This document shows positions 36,001 to 48,000 of a stretch of DNA of 64,000 nt, piece after piece. Numbering within the stretch: position 1 is the stretch's first letter; every line of letters starts with the position of its first letter. The notes under the pieces were generated by a model. The model saw nothing but the letters and a program-made list of their open reading frames with translations. It ran no database searches and was not told the origin of the DNA. Source of the DNA: Anarhynchus alexandrinus (taxonomy: Eukaryota > Chordata > Aves > Charadriiformes > Charadriidae); NCBI GenBank assembly GCA_008711295.1, contig VUYV01000010.1, positions 7,206,589 through 7,270,588 on the forward strand, given 5' to 3'. The translations under genes were made by a program, and so were the position numbers.

Positions 36001-39000
36001 CTGTTTTTTGGTGGGGAGGGTCAGGTGGTGCTAGTGCAACTGAAAATGACTTACTGCCACCAAATAAATGCAAAAAAGATGTTTGTGAAATGCTGGGAGG
36101 TCTGAAACATCTGCCAGCAGCTTTTAAGGGGTCAGCTATCAGCTGGGGCAGTATCTGGTATCCCTCGCTAGCACTGCTTGTCCTGAGCTCCTGTGTAGGC
36201 GTAAGCAACACCCACTTGCTCCCTATTTCCCAAATTGATGCAGTGACGAAGGGCAGTGGGGTTTTCCTGCAGTGGGGTTCAGCAAGGGCATCTTTCCAGA
36301 TGTGCCCCACAAGATGCATTGCTGTCCTTGTAGGAAAGTTTTCTTTTGAAGCCTGAGCACTTAAATGTGTTTTGAGTGGGTTTGGGTTTGTGTTTGGCTT
36401 TTTTTGTGTTGTTTTTTTTTTTCTTTTTTTTTTCAACTGGAGTTTGCTAGAGTGTCTGCAAGGGAGCATGAGCAGTTTTGGGCTTGATGTCCAGGAGTGT
36501 GACTATAGAATCGCTGATGGGCTGGAGCTGGGGCTCTTGGTTAGGCTGGCGTGCCCTGGAGGGTGCCGAGCATGCACAGCTTCTGCTCCCCGTGGCTCTT
36601 GGCTCTGCAGATGGTGTGTCTGTCTGTCCTCTAGCACTGTCACACCCCTTCGGTCTCCTGCCTTGGTCTGAGCAGTCTCCACCGTGACTTGCAGATCTCG
36701 AACTCCATCCACACTGCCGAGAGCTGCCTTGCAGCCCCTGCCACGGCGCTGGCCTGGCTGCGCTCCCTGGAGCAGCTTCCCTGCCAGCCTGCAGCTCTGC
36801 TTTGTGTTTTGTCTTTCGCAGGGCTCTGCAAATGCTAATTAGTCTTCTCAGCACCTCAGCTAGATAAGGGATCCCTGTTCCTATCTTGCAGATAAGGAAA
36901 CCAGCAGAACTTGTTTCAAACAATCTCCTCCCTCCCCCGCAAAGATGATGGAGTCTGTGGCACCCACCCCTGCAGCCCGTGCCAATGCATCCTCTTTCGC
37001 TAGAGGTTGTGAGGGGGCCTCTCTTTGACTGGTCCCCAAAAAAGCACAAGAACCTCTATGGCCTTGAGGCTCCTGAGCTGAAGCAGCTGGAGAAAAGGGC
37101 TGGATGCCATTGCCGTGAACCCTGGGGCTGAAGTGCGGTGTGAGCAGGCCCCCCAGGTGAGATGCTGGCAGTGGGAGAGGGAGCCCTGCTCTCCCCCAGC
37201 CAGAGATTGGTGCCTAAGCAGGCTGCAGAGCAAGTTCAGTTCTTTTTTTCCATGGTGCCAGGCATGTCGGTGCTGTTGGAGCACGCAGGGGTGCTCCATA
37301 CCTATGGAAAACCGGGCTAAAACCGGGCTGGCTGTGGGTTTGTGCTGTACCACTTGGTGCCTTTTGAAGCTATATTTAGTTGGTGACATATGTGGGTGTT
37401 GAGTGGAGGATTTTAGGGGCTGTTTTGAAAGCGCTTGCTCTTCCTACGCTAGCAGGAAAGTTTAAAAGCCTTGTGGCAAGCTTTGTGCCATGGAACCGGG
37501 ATTCTCAATGAGGTGCACGTGGAATAAATGAGACACATGGGACTGGCGGTGCTTGGGAGGGGGAGGCAGTGCAGGTGGGCTGGGGAGGTCCTGGGGGGAA
37601 AGGGGAGGATTTGGGCACCTAGCTGAGACCTTGGGCTCTGCTGTGGGTGAAATCCCCACGCAGGAGCCTTGGGGAAGGGGAGCGCACGTGGCTCTGTCCT
37701 GCCGTGTCTGACTCTGCCTTATTGACACTTCAAAGCCTCCAGCTCTGAGCAAGGCTGGGCTGGCAGGATGAATCACAGGTTTCAAGGCTCTGAAGGGGAC
37801 CGGTTTTGATCATCTAGGCAAAGTTGTCCCGGCTTACGCAGGAGATCAAAGCCAGCTTTGAGTGGAGCTGGGTAGGCTATTCAGGGTGTTTCCCGGGGCG
37901 TCCCCAGATAGCTTCTGTCATTCCTCGGGGCTCTTCTCTTCACCTCCCTCCCACCCTCGCCCCCTACCCCAGTCTGGGGTGCTTTTCTTTTAGGGAAAGC
38001 CAGTGGAGTCAGCAGAAATGCTTGCTCCTGCTGGGTGCATGGCACCTGGCACGGGCTGTCCCTCAAGGCAGTGGTTGGTGGGCTCTCCTCTCCCTGCCGA
38101 GCACCGCTGTTGTGGAGGAGAGTGTCATACATGGCCCTCACGGGGCTGGTTTATGTTAGGCAGCAGTGTGCTGCTCTGTTGGACTCTGGCATGCCCTGTG
38201 TGAGCCCGCTCCTGATGCAGAGACCTTGCAGCCAAACCTGGGAGGGAGAAAACAAGACAAATTTTTTTTTCAGCTTGTAAGGAGGCAGTGTGTGAGCAGG
38301 AGCCAAGACAGGTCGTGGTGGGGCTGAGGTCTTGACTTGCTGTAGGTCTTGCAGTGAGGTCCATGGTGGTGTGAACCCCAACAGTTGCATTCTGATACCT
38401 TTAAACACCCCAGAGGCACTCAAGTGCCTAAATACTTTAGGCTGTAGCAGGATTTATGCAATTCCCAGATCTGGCTCCTTTTCTCTGTACGTTCCCTCTT
38501 GTGAACTTACTGCCCTGTGCTGGGAAGCACTGGAGATCAAAGCACGAGACGAGCAGCACCTGTGTGCTGCAGACTTGTGCATCCCTCCTCTGCTCTCTGG
38601 GGAGGACCAGCTACATTGGTGCGGTGATGGGCCTTGTCTGTTCAAGGGCATGTTTGTTTTGCTGTGCATAACAGCAGATCAAGTTCTGTGTGGTGCTTTA
38701 CAGAGCGAGCTGAACTCCTCGCCACCCCTCCTCCCTGGCTGGCAAGGCCAAGTGGGGAGGGCTGAGCTAAGTCAGGGAGTGCCTTCCTGTGGCTCGATGG
38801 GGTTAAAGGTCCATTTCTTGGCCACCTGGATTCATCAGGAGTTTTCTGATCTTGATGGGGCCCTTCTGAGACCCAGGTCAGAAACTGGCTCTGTTTTCTA
38901 TTCACTCTTTCCTCTTAGCCCTCCTTTGCTGAAGGGGGAGCTGGCTTGCTTCCTACCCGCTTCCCTCCAGAGCTAACGCTTCCAAAGCCCTCAGCTGTGT

Positions 39001-42000
39001 TTTAACAGTTTTGTTCTCCTCCTCCTCTTTTTGCAGAACATACAACTCCTGCGAAAGTGGTGAGGGCTGCCAACCCAAGACAGCGGAAAGGAAGCAAGGT
39101 AAGGCTGTGCCTGCCACCCCTCTCGCTGGCCTTTAGCTTCTGGCACAGTGGTCAGCACTGCGTGAGCGTCTTGAGGGTCTGGTGAGCAGACCACTTCCTT
39201 CACAAGCCTGGTTGTGGAGGGGTTGATGTGCTGGCCTGGCTGCTTCCAAGAGCGTGAAGAACAACATCCTGATTCTCCATCTCCTCTTTAGTGTTTTAGT
39301 GGTCTTGCATGCTGCCTGGACTGGTTTTCTGCCCAGCTAGGCCAGAGGAGACCTTCTCACCTCCTCTCTCGCAGGGAGGCACTTGGAGCACAGTCCTGGA
39401 TATGGAAAGCCTCTCCACCTATCCCAAGGAAACCCCAACTCTCCCTTGAGAGCTTAGCCAGTGCCCTGCTTTGCAGTGCAGACAGGGCGGTGGTGTGAGA
39501 GCAGTGTGTCTGTAGGTCCTTTCTTCCTTGTGCAATCTGTTCTTTACTGGCACGTGGAGAGTCAGGGTAATTGATTTCAAACAAAGCGACTTCTTTGGAG
39601 GAACCAGGGCAATCTGTTCCAGGGGATCAACATATGATGCACGGACAGTTGCTTCTGAGGATGTTGCATGCAGCTGGGGCACAGCTAGGGACACGGGCTG
39701 TTGGTGTTGGCTCCCAGCTGCCAGTGAAACTTGATATGACTTTCCGTATCTGTTCCATCCCAAGGAGAGGAGAGCCCTGGAGATGGAAGGTGTTCCTGTC
39801 TGTGAAAGAGACAGGATGCATGGCCCTGCACTGGAAGTAGTTTTCCCAGCAAACCTGCGTCCTGGAGAGAGGAGCATAGCATCAATGTAGAGATGTGATC
39901 TCCTGAGGGACTCAGTGATGCCAAATTAATTTAGAAATAATAACCCCACAAGAGCAAGGAGGAGTTTGCCCAGATAAACTCAGTGCCCAGCCATGATTCA
40001 TCACTTACCTGGGCAGCTGTTTGGGTCCTTTCCTCTCTGTCCTGCAGGTCCTCTCTGAAACCTGGAAGAGGTAGAAATGATGGTAGTTGCCAGGTCACTT
40101 ACTCAGCAGAGAAGTGACTGGTGCTTCCCCATGTGGCCATGGGGTGTTAGGAATGAGGGAGGTCCCATCACCATCAGATACTTGCTTGAATTTTCCCACC
40201 AATTCTATGACATGATCCCTTTGCTTTGCTGTTGCCAGCACTTGGTTGCAGATGGGCACTTAAGTGAAGCTATGCCTGGCCGTAACCTGCCACTAGATGG
40301 AGGCAGCTTCTTTGATGGGATGTGGTTGCTTCAGATGCATTTAGGATGATGAAGGCCACGTGCTTTCCCTGTCCAAGGGATGGTGCCTATGATGAGCGAG
40401 TTACCCTGGGCAACTTAGTGCTGGATGCTACTGCTGGGGCAAAATGTTTGGTGGGAGCTGGGAGGCTGGTAGCTTACAGGGCTGGTGGCAGCCTCATTAC
40501 AATCCCTGAGAGACATAATCTCAGATAACTGCAGACAAGTTTAATTTGGGCGCCCTGCTTGCGGGGAGAGAGGGACTGTGTATATGCAGTTCATGTGTCA
40601 CCCCCAAACCTCCTGGGGACAGCCACCTGCAGTGGTGGGTGGTGGCTGTGACAGTGTGGCTGGAAGGGCTTCTGGCTGCTGATGCAGGGAACGGCACTTG
40701 CAGCTTGTGGACTAATGTGACCTTTCTCTTTGGATACAAGGTTGGTGACTTCGGTGATGCCACAAATTGGCCAACACCTGGAGAAATAGCCCACAAGAGT
40801 GTCCAGGTGAGAAAACAAAATTGCTCTGGTCAGCGGGATAAGACTCTTGCAGACCTTCCTGTCCCTCTGGAAGCACTGGCTGAGCCAGGCCATTTGGGGT
40901 GCTGACTGTCAGTGTGGAGGCAGCCAGGAATAGTCTGCAGGGGATTTCCTTTTAGGGCTGCCCTGTGTGTTGGGCTCCCTCCCTCAGTGCTATTCTGGGC
41001 ACCCAGTCTAAACCCCTGGGCTGGGTGAAGCAGGTAGGGCAGCTCCCAGACCCGCTCCCCTCAGGGCTGCTCAGCGCAAGAAGGGCCCTGGGCAAAAGCC
41101 AAGGCTTCCACGGGAGAAACTGAAAACATGCATGAGAAAGGTCTGATGTGCCCGAGGGGCATGGCCTTCCTGTCCCGCTATGGACGTGGGTGTCGTTGAA
41201 ACCTTTCTATTTTTGGATGCTGCTTTGCCAGCTCCTGGCTGTCTGTCAGGCCATGAGGTCACTCACTCTTGCCATTGGGGCAGTCTGGTCCCTTGTAGGA
41301 CACTGCCATCCAGGAGCACCAGGCTTCCCTGGCAGTCCATCTTGGTAACTTCTGTGTCTGGGGCTTGTGTCTCAGCTTGAGCACTTCCCAGCACCTGTAG
41401 AGCCACTTGCCCTGCTCAGACATAAGCCCTTCCCCAGGAACAGGACAGCTCTGGGAGGTTCAGAGCAGGGATGCTCGCAGCCTAGGGCAAGGTCCTCCTG
41501 TTCCTGTTCCTGCTCCTGCCAGGACAGCTAGGGTCTGCCGCCAGCTCTTCATTTCTCCCACCTCTCACATCTTTCCTCCACTGGTGTGTCTCCAGCAGCC
41601 ACACAAAGCACCGTCCCTCCGGAAACTGCCTGTCAAGAAAGACATGAAAGAGCAGGAGAAAGGGGATGGGAGCGATGGCAAAGAGAGCCTGAAAACCAAA
41701 TCGGATGAGTCTGGGGAGGAGAAGAATGGCGATGACGACAACCAGAAGTCAGCCCAGAAGAAGAAAGGTAAGGCAGGACCTGGCAGGGCCAGTATTCCAG
41801 GCTCAACCTGCCTCCCTCTCTGTGACCCACAGTGGAAGCGTCCACTGCTTTCCCTGAGGTCTTGCTGTGGGACATGGTCACAGTGCAGGAACAGCCGTGG
41901 TGAAAAGGTGTTTGCAGGCTTCAGTGGGGCAAAGTGTCATTTTTCGTTGGGAGCACATGGAGCAGGGCCCAAGTAGAGGCATTTGTGTGTCTGGGGAGCA

Positions 42001-45000
42001 TGGCAGTAGTCTGCCCTCTCACGTGCGCTCCATGGTGGCACAGAAAAGCCTCTGACTGGGTTGCATCAGCTGTGGTTGACACGTGGGCTCAGTCTGGTCT
42101 GAGCCTCGGCAGGTAGAAAGGGGCAGAGGAAGGACAAGTGCCGTGAAGCAACAGGGGAGTTTTGTGTCATGTCCCTCCATCCCAGAGAGTCCTGGTCGGA
42201 GTCTTTCTTCATCCACTGAGGCCTGGAGGGATATTAGAGGACAGGGTCGGTCCAGAAGGCCCCCCTGCTTTATCTCCTCCATGTGTGGGGCTGTGTGGCA
42301 AGAAGGGGCTGCGGGGGAGGAAGCAGACACTGTCTGAACCTGTGTCACACCCAAACCCTGTCCTTTTGCAGGCAACAAACACAAGTGGGTCCCTTTGCAG
42401 ATAGACATGAAGTCAGAGGTGCCTAGGGACAAAACGGCCTCTCGGAACAACCGGCAAAACGAGCAGCACAGGCACCCCTCCAACAACCGCAGCGAGCTGA
42501 AAGGTGGGGGCTCGGGCTGGGGACCTGCTCTCCCTGCCCTAGCTGTGGGGCAGAGCAAGCCCTGATGCCCAGGCATGGCACGGGGCGGTGGGCACGCTTC
42601 CTGCGTTCAAATGGCTCTGTGTGCAGCGGGCTTGCTCCAGGGAGGTGCTGTCATCCTGTAACGCTCCTCCTGCCTCTCTTTCCCCATCTGCTGCAGGCTG
42701 GCACCCGGACAACAAGCATGAACGCAGCTGGCAGGACCACGATGAAACCTCCAGCGTGAAAAGCGAGGGAGGAGCCGTGCGAGGGGCCTTCCGGGGCCGA
42801 GGTCGGGGCCGCGGCAGAGGCCGGGGCCGTGGCAGAGGAGGTGATCACTCTTACATGTGGTCTTGTGACAGTAGGGAGAGAGCAGGGCATGTGCCAAAGT
42901 GTGCAGGGCTCTGTGTATGTGTGTGTGAGAGCTGGGGCTCCAAAGCAGGCTGGGGAGGGCAGAGCGCTGTAGGGATACAGGGAAATATTGTGGCAGGTCA
43001 TCCCAGCTGATAAGTTGAGCTGCTTTTAATAAAATCAAATCATTCTTACTAGTATTTGAATAAGGGCAAATGACACTCAGCTATTGAGGCCAAGCTCTTC
43101 CACCTGTTTTCTGCCCCTTGCAGTATCCCTGCGTGCAGGAGTTGAAGCATGCTGATATTCTGCATAGGCTTTATGTCATGTTGAGAGCCGAGCACAGGAG
43201 CCCTGGCTTGGATGGGGAAGAACATCTGCACTGGCATTTGGCAGGGCAGTTTCTGTGCACAGCTTCAGTGTAGGGTCTTCATGTGTCACCTGGGCTGCCT
43301 GGTTGCTCCTGGGTAAGGGTGCTTCTGGCCTCTTTGCCTTGGTGTGTTGAGGCTTCACTGGAATCCCTTCTGCGGCAAAGGCTGAGACCAGGAGGAGGGG
43401 GTGTGGGTCAGTGATGCTCCACTGTGGGCTGCCATGGGGGCCCTAGGAACAGCGCAGAGAGAGCTGTTTGTGCAGAAGTCCAGCCCCATCTGGCAGCGCA
43501 GCCTGTCCAGCAGATCCGAGGGGCTCTGTGCTGACTCTTACTGGTGTCCCACAGGGCACTTCGACTACCAGTATGGGTACCGGAAATTCGAGGGCTCGGA
43601 TGGTTCCCGCACCCAGAAGTACGCTAGCAACATCACTTACTACTTCGACAACATCAGCAGCGCCGAGCTCTACAGTGTGGACCAGGAACTGCTCAAGGAC
43701 TACATCAAGCGGCAGATGTAAGCACCACCTCTTCTCTGAGTATTGGTTGTTGGTGGGATGTTCACAGATGCCCTCCCTGGGGACTGCATAGCTAATCCCA
43801 TGGGTAGGGTTAGAGCTGAGGTGTGTTGACTCTGTGCCACACAGCTTGCCCTGGGTTTGGGATCCCCAGACTGTCTCTCTTCGGCCTCACAGTAGCAGAA
43901 GGGGGGGGAGGGGGGCACGGATTATTTTCTCGGCGGTGCCCAAAGGAAGTTGGCTTGGAGCTGCCTCTCACTAGTGTGTTGTCCGTACAGAGAATATTAC
44001 TTCAGTGTGGACAACCTAGAGCGAGACTTCTTCCTGCGTCGCAAGATGGACTCAGATGGCTTCCTTCCTATCACCCTGATCGCCAGCTTCCACCGGGTGC
44101 AGGCGCTGACCACCGACATCAACCTCATCATCAAGGTGAGGGCAATAAAAAAATGAACTTTCCTTCTTGTTCTGCTTCTTGCCACCCTGGTCTGAGGCCT
44201 GTTTTCTAGATGGGCTATGGGTGAGATGCAAGTGGAGCCTTCCCTTGTCCTTTACTTGGTCCCTCCTCCTCTTGGTCCTCCTAGGGAAGAAAGGCTGGGG
44301 CTGAGCCACTCAATGTGCCAAGGCAGGGTCTTCAGTTAACCGGGTATCACTTGGTTGCAGGCTCTGAAGGACAGCAAGGTGGTGGAAATCGTGGACGAGA
44401 AGATCAGGAGAAAAGAACAGCCAGAAAAATGGGCTCTGCCTGGCCCTCCTATGGCAGACTACACACAAACAGACTTCTCGCAGTTCATCAACTGCCCTGA
44501 GTTTGTGCCCCGGCAAAGCTTCCAGAAGGAGACAGGTGAGCACTGGGGGAATGTGGAGGGAGGTCTGGGATGCAGTGTTGGTACTGCAGCAGGACCTGAG
44601 AGCCTGAGAATTAGGAGTGTTCCCCAGGGCAGGGCTCTACCATTTGCGTTCTGCTTGGTGATGGGAGCTGGTATGGGCTCTGTCCTTAAAACCTCAGAGT
44701 GCTGCCACCTCCGTACATGGGGAAATGTGGAAAAGACTTGAGTCTGTGGCTTTTCCTCTGCGGGTGCTGAAGGGATTCAGGCATGGTCAGTCCTGCTGGA
44801 AGTCTCTTGGCTGTGCCTGGAAATACTCTACTATTGCTGGGCAGAGCAGAGAACACTCGTGAACCCAACCTTTTCTTAATGGTTGAGGAGCTATTGGGCA
44901 CAAATGGGGCAGCAGGTATGGAGCTGGCAACCAAGTGTTGGGGAAGGGTCTGCTGTCCTTCATGGGCTGCCCCCTGCTCTCGTCACCCCATCCCGTGGGG

Positions 45001-48000
45001 CTGGCAGGAGCACAGGCTGGTCCCAAGAGGTGCTGTCGTAAGAGTCGGTGCTTCTTAGTGCTGCCTGGTGCTGTTATAAGAGTTAGTTTTGGCAGGAGAA
45101 GATCTGTTCCCACTGGCTGCAGACTGTCTTGGGAAAACCTTCCCAAGAGCAACAGAGCACCTGCTTTAGGGCTTTGTGTGTCTGGGAAACTGTCACCTGC
45201 AGAGCTCAGTGGCCACCTCTGGCATCACAGCCTTAACCGGAGACTTTTTATTTCCCTACGCCCCCCAACACTTGTGGGCAATGTGCTGGTAAGCCTTGGC
45301 CACTGAAAGCTAGTTAGTCCCACAAGCTGTGCCGTGCTGCCAAAATAACTCCATTTTTGGTTGGGTGCTTTAAGTACAACTCCCAAGGCTCCCTCCTTCC
45401 CTCTAAAGCACCTCGTGGCTCTTGTTGGCTCTAGAGTCTGCTCCTGGCTCCCCGCGTCCTGCCAGCCCAGTCCCTACCAAAACAGAGGAGGTCAGTAACC
45501 TGAAGACAATGCCCAAGGGCCTGTCCGCAAGTCTGCCAGACCTGGATTCGGAGACGTGGATTGAAGTGAAGAAGAGACCTCGGCCCTCCCCAGCCAGGCC
45601 CAAGGTAGGTGGTGATGTAGGAGCTGTTGGGGTGAGGGTCTCCTGGTTGTCTGGATGACTGGAATCATAAGTAGGCAGGTTTCAGATCAAATATGGTCTG
45701 TTGGTTGTGGGAGTGATGTCCTGGTCTCTCTTGGCCCCATCTGACCCCCTTTGGAGCTGCTTCTCAGTGGTGTAAATAAGGTATTCTCCCAAGATGGGTA
45801 GCTTCTGGCTGCAGTAAAGAAACACAGGGCAAGAGTTGGGTCTCCAAGCAGTAGACTTGTGCTGCTATGTGGTCTTTATCCTGTGTCACCTTTGCCCCCC
45901 TACCTGTAGAAACCAGAGGAGTCAAAGACACCACAGCAGCAGAAGCAGAAGGACCAAGATGAACCTGAGGAGCTAGACTTCCTTTTTGATGAGGAGATGG
46001 AACAGATGGATGGCCGCAAGAACACCTTCACCGACTGGTCGGATGAAGATTCAGATTATGAGATCGACGATCGGGATGTGAACAAGATCCTCATCGTGAC
46101 GCAGACGCCTCCTTACCTGCGCCGGCATCCTGGTGGGGACCGGACTGGCAACCACACATCCAGGGCTAAAATGAGCTCAGAGCTGGCCAAGGTGATCAAC
46201 GATGGGTTGTACTACTATGAGCAGGACCTGTGGACAGAGCAGTTTGAGCCAGAGTATTCGCAGATCAAGGTGAGAGCAGCTGATCAAGGAGGGGAGTGCA
46301 CACGGGTGCAGGGCTTCTCACGGGGAGCTTCATGTGCACTGGGCTGGCCGCCTTGTTGGTGTGGGGTGCAAAAGGTGGTATAGCAGGTTACAGCCCACTT
46401 GTGGGGTAGAGTTAAGCCACGATTAGTCCTCTTGTAGAGCTCGGGATTCCTGGCTCCCATTGTCATGCTCTGTTGTGTCGGGGATAAACACAACTCTGTA
46501 ACGTGGCGTAAGGCTGCAGCCACGTAAACAAAGTGCCAGTAACGAGGTGACCTGGAACACAGGGTCCATTGCTCTGTTGTCTGCCAGGGTCTTGGCAGGC
46601 AGTGCCAGATCTACGGAGGGAACCGGGTGTCTCGGCACTGTCCATAGTGCCCAGCACTCCATGGCACAGTCCCTTGGAGACTGCACTTACTGGAGATGGG
46701 TTCACTGATGGCTGGGCTGCACTTGGCCTGTATTCTCCATTTTGCCGCCAGTTTGCATAGACACGGGCTTTTTATAGAAGCCCATCTGCTGCTTTGAAAC
46801 ATTTGGGTCCCAGCTTGGTGACTCTGACGGTCGGGGACTTGCCTAGGCTCGTTCAGTGACTGAAGTTATTTTGGCTGTGAGGTGGGATGGCCCATTGGAG
46901 CTACCAGCTGGGCTCAGTGTTGCCACGTCTGGTACCTGGCACATTGCTGAAGCAGTGCTGCTCTTTGCAGAAGCAGAGGGTGTGGGCAGAGCAGGTGACA
47001 CAGGGACAGCATGTGCCGGGGGTATGGGTCCTTCAAGTGCATGGGAGCATTGTGCCCCACTGCTGGTGTGGCTGTGAGGGTACAGGGAAGAGGCTCTAGG
47101 GAATGCAAGAACACGTCAGGGGCAATTGGGCCCTGGCCAAGGTTGCCTTGAGCCTCGCTGCACCAGCACAGACCCAGGTGAGTAAAAGACTGAAAGAAGC
47201 AAGCAGTGGTTAGTGGAGCTGCCTTGTAAGATCCTTGACAACTTGAGACCAGCAAGTGACTTGGATCTGGCCCATGCAGGGCCCCATTGTCTTTCTGCTG
47301 CATCTCCCCTTCATACCTCTGTGCAGCACATCGCCCTTCTGGGCACCGAGGCCTCGTGGCTGCACTTGGTGCCCAGCATTGTGGCCACTGGACAAGCAGA
47401 GCAGTGGTCAGAATGAGTTAATGGAATGAGGGCAGAAGAGGGCAATTGGTTGCTTCATTGTCTTCCTCTTCCAATGCAGCAAGAAGTGGAGAACTTCAAG
47501 AAGGTGAATATGATCAGCAGGGAGCAGTTTGACACCCTGACGCCAGAGCCCCCTGTGGATCCAAACCAGGAAGTCCCTCCTGGTCCCCCCAGGTTCCAGC
47601 AAGGTAAGAGACGGGGCATGAGCAGGTGGGACTGAATTTGTCCCTTTCTCCTAGTGAGAGGTCCTCAGAGGTTGGGTAGCAGCTGGGGAGAAGGAAGTGG
47701 GGTCACAGGCGTGTGGGATGATCTTTCCCAGAGCAATGTACTTCTCTCAGCTGAATGTTTTGGGACTCCAGAAGAGGAGGCCCAAAAGCAGGGGTGATCC
47801 AGCAGAGTGAGGAAACTTTGGTGGGCTTTGGTGTAGCTCCCTGGATGTGACTTTTGGACCCTTTGAGTACCTGGAAGGAAGCTGCCTGCTGGGCCTTGCT
47901 TGCCTGTACATGATGCCTGGTACCCTGTCTTTCTCCTGGGGATGGGGGATTTGTTGCTGCTGTTAGCCACTGGGAAGCAGATACCTTGTGGGATCCCTGG

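Larger units (their letters stand above)
9078..39036 (+). other. LARP1: LARP1 intron 1 (about 30 kb)
   Basis: This long phase 1 intron separates the promoter exon from the compact remainder of the gene. I see no second gene in it on either strand, and no SINE or LINE that I can recognise. It holds homopolymer tracts, single Ns at 13201 and 19217, a CpG-rich patch at about 16325-16590 and a microexon candidate at 25195-25221. Alternative first exons are plausible for this gene, but I could not identify one. Confidence 0.85.
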
